NCBI RefSeq assembly: GCF_000025525.1
Contig: NC_013887.1
Coordinates: 1,436,729 to 1,500,728 of the forward strand
Source of the DNA: Methanocaldococcus sp. FS406-22
GTDB lineage: Archaea; AGJL01; Methanococci; Methanococcales; Methanocaldococcaceae
Reading direction: 5' to 3'
Length of the DNA stretch: 64,000 bases
In this document: in pieces, positions 46,993 through 55,149 of the stretch
How the letters are laid out: the number at the start of each line of letters is the position of its first letter
How positions within the stretch are numbered: position 1 is the first letter of the stretch
Translations under genes and position numbers: made by a program
The notes under the pieces: generated by a model
Databases searched by the model: none
Seen by the model: only the letters and a program-made list of their open reading frames with translations
Told to the model about the DNA's origin: nothing

Positions 46993-47232
46993 TTATTTTT
47001 TATATACTTTTTCTCTTCTTTCCAAATCAATTAGGTATATGGTTTTACTTTCAAAATCAATCGCATATCTTAATCTAAAATCACCAAATCTTACTCTGAA
47101 TTGGGGAGGATGTCTGCCTTTTAATTTCTTTATATCAAAAGTATCAGGAAAGGGATTGTATTTTAGGATATTGAGGAACTCTCTCAATTTCTTTTTATTT
47201 GACTTTGGAAGAAATTCTATGGCTTTTAGCAC
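46993..47232 (-). pseudogene. relE: RelE/ParE-type toxin lacking its native start
   Basis: From GTG at 47232 the frame gives 79 residues with RelE features: NPFPDTFDIKKLKGRHPPQF, RVRFGDFRLRYAIDFESKTI, LIDLERREKVYKK. Upstream in the same frame family-like sequence continues (KIYSIKPSKK, the first strand and helix start), but there is no ATG, GTG or TTG before it. The frame instead runs into the GC-rich segment at 47268. So the gene probably lost its 5' end; the internal GTG could give a shortened product. RelE cleaves mRNA in the ribosome. Confidence 0.6.
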
Positions 47233-47267
47233 TTTCTTTGAAGGTTTTATGGAATATATTTTTCCAC

Positions 47268-47355
47268 CTCGCGCCCTGGTGTTACCATACCTCTGGAAAT
47301 ATTACCAGGGCGACTATTCTCAAACAACAGAGGGGGATAAATTCCCCAATAGCAT
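47268..47355. ncRNA. GC-rich structured RNA candidate with loop-loop contact
   Basis: Stem CGCCCTGGT/ACCAGGGCG (47272-47280 with 47304-47312) is perfect. Its loop holds CCTCTG (47290-47295), complementary to CAGAGG (47328-47333). The latter lies inside a second stem CTATT/AATAG (47314-47318 with 47348-47352), which also holds GGGGA/TCCCC. All pairs are Watson-Crick, so the strand is undecided. The minus strand has CCCAAAAATTATAAATATAC just upstream, a promoter-like element. On the plus strand it would be a leader of the 47396 gene. No known class recognised. Confidence 0.55.
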
Positions 47356-47395
47356 TTTTATGATAATTTCGTATATTTATAATTTTTGGGATAAC

Positions 47396-48475
47396 ATGCT
47401 TCCAAACAAAAAAGCACTGGAGATTATTAGAAAGTATATGAAAATCTACAATGGAAAGAATGAAGAAGATATTAAAGAAGATTTGATTAAGAGGCTAAAG
47501 GAAGAAAATGTCTTAGTAGAAACTGAGGATGGAACTTACACTTTAAAGGCAGAAGATGAAGAGGAGATGATGCATTCAAAGGTCGGGGCTTTAAAGGAAG
47601 CGATTTATAAGTTTGCTAAACCATCAAAAATTGAAAACTTAAAAAACCCGAGAATTTTAGATTTATGTAGTGGTATGGGATACAATGCTATAGCTGCTTT
47701 GCATTATAATAAAAATGCAGAGATTGATATGGTTGAGATTTGCGAAGAAGCTTTATTTTTAACTTTATTTTTAGATATCCCATATAAAGAGCATGAGATT
47801 ATAAAAGATAAGGTTAGAGAGTATTTTTTAAACAAAATTGGCATTGAATATAAGTCAGATTATGATAATATCAATTTATATGTTGGAGATGCGAGAAAAT
47901 TTATAATAAAGAGTGATAAAAAATACAATGTAGTTTTTCACGATGCATTTTCACCAAAGAGAGACCCTACCCTCTATACTTACGATTTTTTGAAAGAAAT
48001 TTATAAAAGAATGGAAGATAATGGAGTTTTGATATCTTACTCTTCAGCAATTCCTTTTAGAAGTGCTTTGGTTGATTGTGGTTTTGTAATTTCAGAAAAA
48101 GAGAGTGTTGGGAGAAAAAGAGGGATAACCTTAGCTTACAAAAACCCAAATTTTAAACCAAATAGAATTAATGAGGTTGATGAGAGAGTTATAGCTTTAT
48201 CAGTTATAGCCCTACCTTATAGGGATGAAACATTAAGTTTAACTAAAGATAAAATAATAGATGATAGAGAGAAAAGAAGAGAAAAGTTAAAAGAAAAATT
48301 AATTAAGATAGGAAAATACCTATCAACAAAACAGATAAAAAAAGGAAATATTCCAGAAGAGGTTTTAAAAATTCAAAAAGAAGATTTGAACTCATCAGAA
48401 ATAATTAAAAAGATGAGATTAAAGTTTTTCTCGAATATGGGCGATAAAATATTTATTGAGATGTCCAAATTTTAA
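47396..48475 (+). CDS. MnmC-like SAM-dependent methyltransferase
   Basis: About 359 residues starting MLPNKKALEIIRKYMK after GGGATAAC; the frame is open further upstream through the GC-rich segment, but that stretch is not protein-like. ILDLCSGMGYNAIAAL is SAM motif I, and VVFHDAFSPKRDPTLYTYDF matches the MnmC/Methyltransf_30 signature. MnmC methylates wobble uridine in tRNA; archaeal relatives lack the oxidase domain, as here. C-terminal ~100 residues are basic and helical. Target inferred. Confidence 0.8.
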   Translation: MLPNKKALEIIRKYMKIYNGKNEEDIKEDLIKRLKEENVLVETEDGTYTLKAEDEEEMMHSKVGALKEAIYKFAKPSKIENLKNPRILDLCSGMGYNAIAALHYNKNAEIDMVEICEEALFLTLFLDIPYKEHEIIKDKVREYFLNKIGIEYKSDYDNINLYVGDARKFIIKSDKKYNVVFHDAFSPKRDPTLYTYDFLKEIYKRMEDNGVLISYSSAIPFRSALVDCGFVISEKESVGRKRGITLAYKNPNFKPNRINEVDERVIALSVIALPYRDETLSLTKDKIIDDREKRREKLKEKLIKIGKYLSTKQIKKGNIPEEVLKIQKEDLNSSEIIKKMRLKFFSNMGDKIFIEMSKF

Positions 48476-48480
48476 TTTAC

Positions 48481-48580
48481 GCCTCTAAGCATTAGCAAAG
48501 AGGCATTAGTTTTTGATAAAACAGAAAGCCTGCTTTCTGGCTACAAATCCGTAGGATTTGTTCAACTTTTACTAAAAGTT
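48481..48580 (+). repeat. Five-hairpin array element (copy B)
   Basis: Five consecutive hairpins: GCCTCT/AGAGGC (48481-48504), GTTTT/AAAAC (48509-48522), CAGAAAG/CTTTCTG (48522-48539), ACAAATCC/GGATTTGT (48543-48561) and AACTTTT/AAAAGTT (48564-48580). Order, loop sequences (TGAT, CCGT(TT)AGG, ACT) and the last hairpin match copy A at 26037-26162, while inner stems differ by paired changes. It lies between the MnmC-like gene and the helicase promoter. Confidence 0.75.
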
Positions 48581-48621
48581 TCATGCAAACCTTTTTATAC
48601 TATAAACTCATAGTTGTTGAG

Positions 48622-48647
48622 GATGCTAAAATCTCTTTTTTAGCATC
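48622..48647 (+). promoter_or_regulatory. 10-bp hairpin in the leader of the DEAD-box helicase mRNA
   Basis: GATGCTAAAA pairs with TTTTAGCATC around a TCTCTT loop. It lies 25-60 bases before the helicase start and downstream of a TATA-like TTTTTATACTATAA (48591-48604), so it is in the 5' leader. It could control translation or be the helicase's own substrate (autoregulation); this is inference. Confidence 0.5.
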
Positions 48648-48680
48648 TTTAAAAATGAATTTTATTAGGAAGTGGAATAT

Positions 48681-49769
48681 ATGAATTTTAATGAATTAAA
48701 TTTGTCAGATAATATCCTAAATGCCATTAAGAATAAAGGTTTTGAAAAGCCAACAGACATACAGATGAAGGTTATTCCGTTATTTTTAAATGATAAAGGG
48801 AATATTGTAGCTCAAGCAAGAACTGGGAGTGGAAAAACTGCAGCGTTTGCAATTCCATTAATTGAGCTCGTTAATGAAAACAATGGAATAGAGGCAATTA
48901 TCTTAACTCCAACAAGGGAATTAGCTATACAAGTGGCTGATGAAATAGAGTCATTAAAAGGCAATAAAAATTTAAAGATAGCTAAAATTTATGGAGGAAA
49001 AGCCATTTATCCACAAATTAAAGCTTTAAAAAATGCGAATATAGTTGTTGGAACTCCAGGAAGAATTTTAGACCACATAAACAGAGGAACTTTAAACCTA
49101 AAAAATGTTAAATACTTTATATTGGATGAGGCAGATGAAATGCTCAATATGGGGTTTGTTGAGGATGTTGAAAGAATTTTAAATGCTTGTAATAGGGATA
49201 AAAGGATTTTATTATTCTCTGCCACTATGCCAAGGGAGATATTAAATTTGGCTAAAAAGTATATGGGAGACTATAGCTTTATAAAAGCTAAGATAAATGC
49301 AAATATTGAGCAGAGTTATATAGAAGTTAATGAAAATGAGAGATTTGAAGTTTTATGTAGAATTTTAAAAAATAAAGACTTTTATGGACTGGTTTTTTGT
49401 AAAACTAAGAAAGACACAAAAGAATTGGCAAATATGCTAAGAGATATTGGGTTTAAAGCTGGGGCAATTCATGGTGATTTAAATCAATCTCAAAGAGAGA
49501 AAGTTATAAGGCTATTTAAACAAAAAAGAATTAAGATTTTGATTGCCACTGATGTTATGAGTAGGGGAATAGACGTTAATGATTTAAACTGTGTGATTAA
49601 CTATCATCTCCCACAAAATCCTGAATCTTATATGCATAGAATTGGAAGAACTGGGAGGGCTGGAAAAAAAGGAAAGGCTATATCAATTATCAACAGAAGA
49701 GAATACAAAAAACTGAAATATATAGAGAGAATGACAAAACTGAAGATTAGAAAACTAAAATTTGGATAG
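48681..49769 (+). CDS. DEAD-box ATP-dependent RNA helicase
   Basis: A minimal two-RecA-domain helicase of about 362 residues. Motifs in order: Q motif GFEKPTDIQ, I ARTGSGKTAAFA, Ia TPTRELA, GG, TPGR, II DEAD, III SAT, IV VFCKTKKDT, V ATDVMSRGIDV and VI HRIGRTGRAG. It matches the M. jannaschii helicase whose structure defined the fold. I prefer ATG at 48681 (AGGAAGTGG upstream) to GTG at 48672. No auxiliary domains. Likely an RNA chaperone. Confidence 0.97.
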   Translation: MNFNELNLSDNILNAIKNKGFEKPTDIQMKVIPLFLNDKGNIVAQARTGSGKTAAFAIPLIELVNENNGIEAIILTPTRELAIQVADEIESLKGNKNLKIAKIYGGKAIYPQIKALKNANIVVGTPGRILDHINRGTLNLKNVKYFILDEADEMLNMGFVEDVERILNACNRDKRILLFSATMPREILNLAKKYMGDYSFIKAKINANIEQSYIEVNENERFEVLCRILKNKDFYGLVFCKTKKDTKELANMLRDIGFKAGAIHGDLNQSQREKVIRLFKQKRIKILIATDVMSRGIDVNDLNCVINYHLPQNPESYMHRIGRTGRAGKKGKAISIINRREYKKLKYIERMTKLKIRKLKFG

Positions 49770-50076
49770 ATTTTTATATTTTATTTTTATTTTATCTATT
49801 TTTATAGTGTTTTTAAAAAATATTTTAGAGTAATTAGGGCACTGATGACACTGATGAACTGCTTCTTAAAATTAGAGGTTTAAATATTCCTTATTAATTT
49901 TAATAAGTTTTGAAAACACTATATATTCTTAACAGCTAAAGAACATACATATATACATATAGAAGCATGTGCAAAAAATTCATAAATACTTTTTAACTAA
50001 ATATTACAAATTATAGATATAATATTTTTTATTGTTTTCACTATATATATTATTTTTATATATTTTGGTGGTTATT
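49770..50076. other. 307-bp AT-rich intergenic region
   Basis: No gene is supported. It holds a tandem CACTGATGA pair at 49840-49857, which looks like adjoining C/D box sequences but has no guide-length spacers, and several TATA-like stretches (for example TATACATATA near 49952) that could serve the small gene at 50077. Confidence 0.4.
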
Positions 50077-50298
50077 ATGGAAAACGATGAAAAAATTATT
50101 GAAGATTTAAAAATTATTAACAGCAAAGCAAAATTTGTGGGGATTAAAATTCTTATGATAAGACATATTATTGAATCCCACATAAAAGATGAGAAGTTAA
50201 TATGCAGAATCTTAGAATCTACAAAAAACACGGAGTTGCATGAGTTAATTTTAACGGCATGTCCTAAATTAGAAAAAATCATAGGAAAATTAAATTAA
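50077..50298 (+). CDS. Small conserved-looking protein, unknown
   Basis: A 73-residue protein starting [20 protein letters not shown] at ATG 50077, with TTTGGTGG upstream; the longer frame adds a hydrophobic 15-residue run from intergenic AT sequence. It is helical, with a central [15 protein letters not shown]. No family recognised. It converges on deoA with a 1-base gap. Confidence 0.6.
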   Translation: MENDEKIIEDLKIINSKAKFVGIKILMIRHIIESHIKDEKLICRILESTKNTELHELILTACPKLEKIIGKLN

Positions 50299-50299
50299 G

Positions 50300-51811
50300 T
50301 TAGAATCTTGAGATTTTTTGAAGTAACATACCCTCAACTTTGATTGGATATAATATTCTTGCTAATTTAATGGCTGATTTTAACCTCTCCTCAGAGTCAG
50401 AGTATATGGTGTATAAAACATCTCCCTTTTCAACTTTATTACCTACTTTTACGTTTAGGTAGATACCAGCTTTTTTGTCATTTGGAGCTCCAGCTTCTTT
50501 AGCAATTTTTGTTATTCCAGCATTTGATATCCTTGTAACATACCCATCAATTGGTGAATGAATATCTGCCCTATATTTTCCAACTTCAATTTCCTCTGAA
50601 CTGACTTCTTTCCCTCCCTGAGCTACAACAATCTCCATAAATTTGTCATGAGCTTTTCCCCTTGCCAATAAATCTTCAGCTAAATCTTTGCCTTCTCCAG
50701 CTGGAGCTACTCCCCCCATCTCTAACAAAATTCCAGCTAATGAAATAGATTTCTCAACCAAGCTTGTAGGCGCTTGTGAATAATCTTCCAAAGCTAATAA
50801 TGCCTCTTTTGCTTCTAAAGCTGGACCAATAGCTCTTCCAATTGGTTGCCCTCCATAGGTGATGGCACATTCAGTAACTATTCTTAACCTTTCACTCAAC
50901 TCAATAAACTTTCTTGCTAAGCTTGATGCCTCTTTTACAGTTTTAACTTTTGCTCCAAATCCTGTTGGAATGTCAATTAACAGTTTATTAACTCCCATAG
51001 CCAATTTTTTTGCCATAACACTTGATAGCAGTAAAGGCTCCGGGTCTATGCCAAGAGGCCTCTCAACGTTTATTGTTATATCATCTGCGGGAGCTAAATC
51101 TAAAGCCCCTCCCCACACCATACAACCGTTTGTTTCCTTAACAACTTTTTTTATCTCTTCAATAGTTAAATCCACTCTTGTTAAAACTTCAACAACGTCT
51201 GCTGTTCCTGCCGCTGAAGTTATTGCTCTTGAAGATGTTTTTGGAATTTTTAACCCAGCAGAGGCAACTATTGGCACTACTAATAAAGCGTATTTATTTC
51301 CAGGGACTCCTCCAATTGAATGCACATCAAATATATGCCCCTCCCAATTGACCATTTCCCCAGTTTCAGCCATTCTGATAGTCATCGCCTCAATCTCATC
51401 CATATCCATTCCGTTAATATATAGTGAGGTAACAAAGGCAGATATCTCAATATTTGTTAGCTTTCCATCTACCATCTCATCTATAATTTCAAAAATTTCC
51501 TCTTTTTTTAATTTATTCCCATCCATCTTTTTTCTTATGTATGGAAGGGACTTTGGTTTTTCAGCATGTTTTATTGTTACAGCATCTCCCTCTTTAACTC
51601 CCAATTCCTTAACTAATTTCTGTGGAAGTCCGATTTCCCCCCTATTTATTAATGTTGTTGAAGAATATAAAACCCCAATAACTTCTTTTCCTTTAAACTC
51701 CACAACTACCCTATCTTGAGGAAAGTATTGTGAATTTTTTAAGTCTTCAGAATTAATTAAAACCAAATTTTCCAAGTCAATATCTAAAACTCTAACCTTT
51801 AGAAATAGCAT
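50300..51811 (-). CDS. deoA: AMP phosphorylase
   Basis: A 503-residue member of the thymidine phosphorylase family. Archaeal versions cleave AMP (also CMP, UMP) with phosphate to ribose 1,5-bisphosphate, which R15P isomerase and type III RuBisCO turn into 3-phosphoglycerate. An extra N-terminal ~85-residue domain distinguishes it from bacterial thymidine phosphorylase. Motifs HSIGGVPGNKYALLVVPIVA, SRAITSAAGTADVVEVL, and GKDLAEDLLARGKAHDKF are present. GAGTGGTGATTTAA precedes the ATG. Partner genes are not in the window. Confidence 0.92.
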   Translation of the reverse strand: MLFLKVRVLDIDLENLVLINSEDLKNSQYFPQDRVVVEFKGKEVIGVLYSSTTLINRGEIGLPQKLVKELGVKEGDAVTIKHAEKPKSLPYIRKKMDGNKLKKEEIFEIIDEMVDGKLTNIEISAFVTSLYINGMDMDEIEAMTIRMAETGEMVNWEGHIFDVHSIGGVPGNKYALLVVPIVASAGLKIPKTSSRAITSAAGTADVVEVLTRVDLTIEEIKKVVKETNGCMVWGGALDLAPADDITINVERPLGIDPEPLLLSSVMAKKLAMGVNKLLIDIPTGFGAKVKTVKEASSLARKFIELSERLRIVTECAITYGGQPIGRAIGPALEAKEALLALEDYSQAPTSLVEKSISLAGILLEMGGVAPAGEGKDLAEDLLARGKAHDKFMEIVVAQGGKEVSSEEIEVGKYRADIHSPIDGYVTRISNAGITKIAKEAGAPNDKKAGIYLNVKVGNKVEKGDVLYTIYSDSEERLKSAIKLARILYPIKVEGMLLQKISRF

Positions 51812-51880
51812 TTAAATCACCACTCCCCACTTATTTTTTAATAATTTAATTTTTATATCCAAACTTTATATAGTTTCTTA

Positions 51881-51977
51881 AATAAGACTTCGCAGTTTAT
51901 ATATTAAATTTGGAATTTAGACATCCAAAGGATGTCAATATGCAAAATAAAATATTTACTCCTACGAAAGTCTTATT
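51881..51977 (+). repeat. Inverted-repeat element with central hairpin (copy C)
   Basis: Left end AATAAGACTTCGCAG and right end CTACGAAAGTCTTATT are imperfect inverted repeats. In between, GACATCC-aaa-GGATGTC (51919-51935) forms a hairpin. The reverse complement of 61825-61923 aligns along its whole length (GCAGTTTATA, TTTGGAATTTAGA and AATATTTA blocks shared). It lies 23 bases before moeA, in the divergent deoA-moeA region, and includes a TTTATATA stretch. Confidence 0.75.
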
Positions 51978-52000
51978 ATAGGACTTTCACTGGTGAAACC

Positions 52001-53197
52001 ATGAAGCTTATAAAAAAATTAATGCCGTTAAAAAATGCTGAAAAAATTGTTTATGAGCAGTTATCCGAATACCTAAATGAAAATGAAAAAGTTAGAGAAG
52101 TTGATATTATTGAGGCTTTAAACAAGATATCTGCTGAAGATATTAAAGCTCCAATTGATTTACCTTATTTTAATAAAGCTGCCATGGATGGCTATGCTGT
52201 TATAGCTGAAGACACTTTTGGAGCTTCTGAAACAAACCCAATAATACTAAATCTTGTTGATAGGGATGAGATATTTCCAGGAGAGGCAAAGAAAATATTT
52301 ACTGGAGATAAATTACCAAAAAATGCAGATGCTGTTGTTATGAAAGAGTTTTGTAATGAATTTGATGATTTTGTTGAAATCTACAGAGGAGTTCATCCAA
52401 ATGAAAATGTCTCAAGGATTGGAGAAGATGTTAAAAAAGGGGATGTTATTTTAAAGAGAGGGGAAATTATTAATCCCTATCACCTAAATATGCTTGCATC
52501 CTTAGGAATTAAAAAAATTAAAGTTTATGATTTAAGTTTTGGTATTATAACAACTGGAGATGAGCTTGTTAGCTTGGATGAGATTAGGGATATTAAAGAA
52601 GATATTAACAAATTAGAAGGGAAAATTATAAATTCTAATTCATACATGCTATATGGTTTAGTGAGAAATCTTGGGTTTAATGCAAAAATTTATGATGTTG
52701 TTAGAGATGATAAAGAGAAATTAAAGGAAGCTATTGAAACAGCATTAAATGAAAATGATGCTTTATTAATAACTGGAGGAACTTCTGTAAGTGAGAGAGA
52801 TATAACTGTTGAAACAGTTAAAGAAATGGGTAATGTTATAGTTCATGGTGTAAATATAAGGCCAGGAAAACCGTTTGGATTTGGGATAATTAATGGTAAG
52901 CCAGTATTTATGCTATCTGGATATCCAGTAGCTTCAGCTGTTCAATTTGAGCTGTTTATTCAGAGATTTTTCATGAAGAGGAAAAAGATTACATTGCCTT
53001 TAAAAAGAAACATCGCCTCTGAACTTGGTAGAGTTGATTTTGTTAGAGTTAAGGTAGATGGAGAGGTTGAGCCCATAAGAATAACTGGAAGTGGCGTTAT
53101 CTCCTCATTGATAAAAAGTGATGGCTACATTTTAATCCCAGAGAACGTTGAAGGCTATGAAAAAGGAGAACTTGTAGATGTGTATTTGTTGAGATAA
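52001..53197 (+). CDS. moeA: Molybdopterin molybdenumtransferase MoeA
   Basis: About 398 residues from ATG 52001 (TGGTGAAACC upstream). MoeA inserts Mo or W into adenylated molybdopterin. Domains I/II contain IDLPYFNKAAMDGYAVIAED; domain III has GIITTGDELVSLDE, NSNSYMLYGLVRNLGF and LITGGTSVSERDITVE; domain IV is the C-terminal ~75 residues. In methanogens it supplies formylmethanofuran and formate dehydrogenases. Element C lies in its promoter region. Confidence 0.95.
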   Translation: MKLIKKLMPLKNAEKIVYEQLSEYLNENEKVREVDIIEALNKISAEDIKAPIDLPYFNKAAMDGYAVIAEDTFGASETNPIILNLVDRDEIFPGEAKKIFTGDKLPKNADAVVMKEFCNEFDDFVEIYRGVHPNENVSRIGEDVKKGDVILKRGEIINPYHLNMLASLGIKKIKVYDLSFGIITTGDELVSLDEIRDIKEDINKLEGKIINSNSYMLYGLVRNLGFNAKIYDVVRDDKEKLKEAIETALNENDALLITGGTSVSERDITVETVKEMGNVIVHGVNIRPGKPFGFGIINGKPVFMLSGYPVASAVQFELFIQRFFMKRKKITLPLKRNIASELGRVDFVRVKVDGEVEPIRITGSGVISSLIKSDGYILIPENVEGYEKGELVDVYLLR

Positions 53198-53216
53198 TCA
53201 TTGGTGGGTGATTGAT

Positions 53217-54233
53217 TTGGATGTGTGGATTGATTTGACAAACGCTCCTCACGTGCATTATTTTTGCCAACTAATAAAAAAATTTGAAAAGGAAGGGATT
53301 GAGTATTTATTAACTTTTAGAGATTCAAGGAATTTAGTTAAGTTAATAGAAATTTACAATTTTGTTGGAAAATGTATAGGAAAACATGGAAGCACATTAA
53401 AGGATAAGTTAATTTTCTACGCTGAGAGGGTTATTGGCTTAGCTGAACTAATATCAAATATGAAGCCAAAAGTGGCTATAGCAAAACATTCTGTTGAATT
53501 GCCAAGAGTAGCTTTTGGGCTAAATATTCCAGTAATATTTGTTGTAGATAATGAACACGCAGAAGCTCAAAATAAACTAACTCTACCATTGGCAGATGAA
53601 ATTATTAAGCCAATAGCAACAGATGAAGATAAGCTTAGGTATCTTGGTGGGAGAAATTTTATAAATTTTGACGGAACTTGTGAAGTGGCAAATGTAAATT
53701 CACGGCTAAAGGGTTATTATCCAATAGATAATGAGATATTAAAAAAATTAGGTATTTATAATGATAACCCAACGATAGTTATGAGGCCATGCCCAAACTC
53801 TTCCTATTGCAACGGGCATAAAGATATACTGCCAAAAATTATTGAAGAACTTCAAAAAAGAATTGATTGCAATATAGTGGCATTCCCGAGAGATGAACAT
53901 CAAAAAGAGATATATAGAGAGCTTAATACCATAGTTCCAAAAGAGACGATAGACGCACTCTCTTTATTATATAACGCCGATTTTATGATTGGTGCTGGGG
54001 GAACGATGAATAGAGAGAGCGCAATCCTTGGAATTCCAACGATATCATGTTATCCTCAAGAATTGCTTGGGGTTGATAAATATTTAATTGAAAAGAATAG
54101 GATGATTCATACAAATGATGTTAAGGAAATAATAGGTTATGTTGAAGAAAATTTAGGTAAAAAACTTGGAGTTATTGAGTTAGAAGACCCAACAGATATA
54201 ATGTTTGAGAGAATCTGCAACTATTTAAAATAA
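53217..54233 (+). CDS. DUF354 glycosyltransferase-like protein
   Basis: About 338 residues starting MDVWIDLTNAPHVHYFCQLI. GGTGGGTGAT ends 6 bases before TTG at 53217, so I prefer that to the GTG at 53208, which is inside the ribosome site. GAGGTMNRESAILGIPTIS is a GT-B-type C-terminal nucleotide-sugar site. DUF354 proteins are related to MurG-like/UDP-GlcNAc epimerase folds, with unknown substrate. It follows moeA by 19 bases. Confidence 0.82.
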   Translation: MDVWIDLTNAPHVHYFCQLIKKFEKEGIEYLLTFRDSRNLVKLIEIYNFVGKCIGKHGSTLKDKLIFYAERVIGLAELISNMKPKVAIAKHSVELPRVAFGLNIPVIFVVDNEHAEAQNKLTLPLADEIIKPIATDEDKLRYLGGRNFINFDGTCEVANVNSRLKGYYPIDNEILKKLGIYNDNPTIVMRPCPNSSYCNGHKDILPKIIEELQKRIDCNIVAFPRDEHQKEIYRELNTIVPKETIDALSLLYNADFMIGAGGTMNRESAILGIPTISCYPQELLGVDKYLIEKNRMIHTNDVKEIIGYVEENLGKKLGVIELEDPTDIMFERICNYLK

Positions 54234-54239
54234 ATTAAA

Positions 54240-55115
54240 TCAATTTTTCTTTGGAAATCTTCTATATAAGCAATTTGGGTAATTTGTGCATCCTAAGAAC
54301 TCTCCTTTTTTCGTTCTAACAACTCTCAACTTAGCCCCACACCATGGACAAGTGTTTTCATCAATCTTTGACATTATATCCAATATGGCTGGATTTTTAT
54401 TGCATAATCTTTCTTTGTTGTAGATTATTTTATTGTTTATGGTATCGACATACACTATATAGTTTTTAAATAAATGGGAGTTTTCTAAATCAATTATAAC
54501 TCTGCCATTATTGATTTTTATCCCGGGTGTTATTTGCATGTTTGTTTTTATTGGAATTAAATAATAACCTTGTCCCGAATACTCTAAAATTCCCATGTTA
54601 TATTTTATCCTCCCAATTAACCAATTGTAATCCCTATTGGCAACAAACCTAATTGTTTCTTCTATATTATCAAACATATTCCTTTCCTTTATATTCTCAA
54701 GAACTTCTTTAATGAAATTATCTTCCTCATATCCCTTAGTGAGCATTTCAATAGCTTTTTCAATAAATTCAGCTTTATCAAACTTTATTAATAATAAGAG
54801 TCCGTTAAATGCATTGGCAACAACATATTTTTCTTTTTCAATGATATCTCTTCTATCAAATATGTAATAGATTCTTGCAAAAATCTGCTTTTGCCCTTTT
54901 GGTGAAATCACTTTTTTAATTTCAAATTCTTTTTTATATGAATTTGTTATTCCATAATAAAATACAGGCATTTTTGCATTTTCAATTCCTATTATTGAAA
55001 TAAATCCTTCTGGAACTTTCCAATTCTGCTGATATGTTTCAGAATTTAATTTAGTGGCATTGAAATGTAAATCTTTTGATAAAATTCCAAATAATTCGTT
55101 TAAAACCTCTCCCAT
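54240..55115 (-). CDS. Protein with C-terminal topoisomerase-type zinc finger
   Basis: A 291-residue protein. The last ~40 residues, CPWCGAKLRVVRTKKGEFLG followed by CTNYPNCLYRRF, form the four-cysteine zinc finger found in type IA topoisomerases. The N-terminal 240 residues resemble no family I recognise; there are no topoisomerase catalytic motifs. A DNA-binding role is probable from the finger. GGAGGGATAGT precedes the ATG. It is convergent with the DUF354 gene. Confidence 0.72.
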   Translation of the reverse strand: MGEVLNELFGILSKDLHFNATKLNSETYQQNWKVPEGFISIIGIENAKMPVFYYGITNSYKKEFEIKKVISPKGQKQIFARIYYIFDRRDIIEKEKYVVANAFNGLLLLIKFDKAEFIEKAIEMLTKGYEEDNFIKEVLENIKERNMFDNIEETIRFVANRDYNWLIGRIKYNMGILEYSGQGYYLIPIKTNMQITPGIKINNGRVIIDLENSHLFKNYIVYVDTINNKIIYNKERLCNKNPAILDIMSKIDENTCPWCGAKLRVVRTKKGEFLGCTNYPNCLYRRFPKKN

Positions 55116-55149
55116 ACTATCCCTCCGTAAAATTTAAATTTTAAATATT

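Noticed and set aside
47268-47355. SECIS element or known riboswitch class
   Set aside because: No selenoprotein gene is adjacent, SECIS internal-loop residues are absent, and the motif does not match a class I can recall.
47039-47395. N-terminal extension of the MnmC-like frame
   Set aside because: It is the complement of relE and of the GC-rich structured segment; the ATG at 47396 has a ribosome site and begins family-like sequence.
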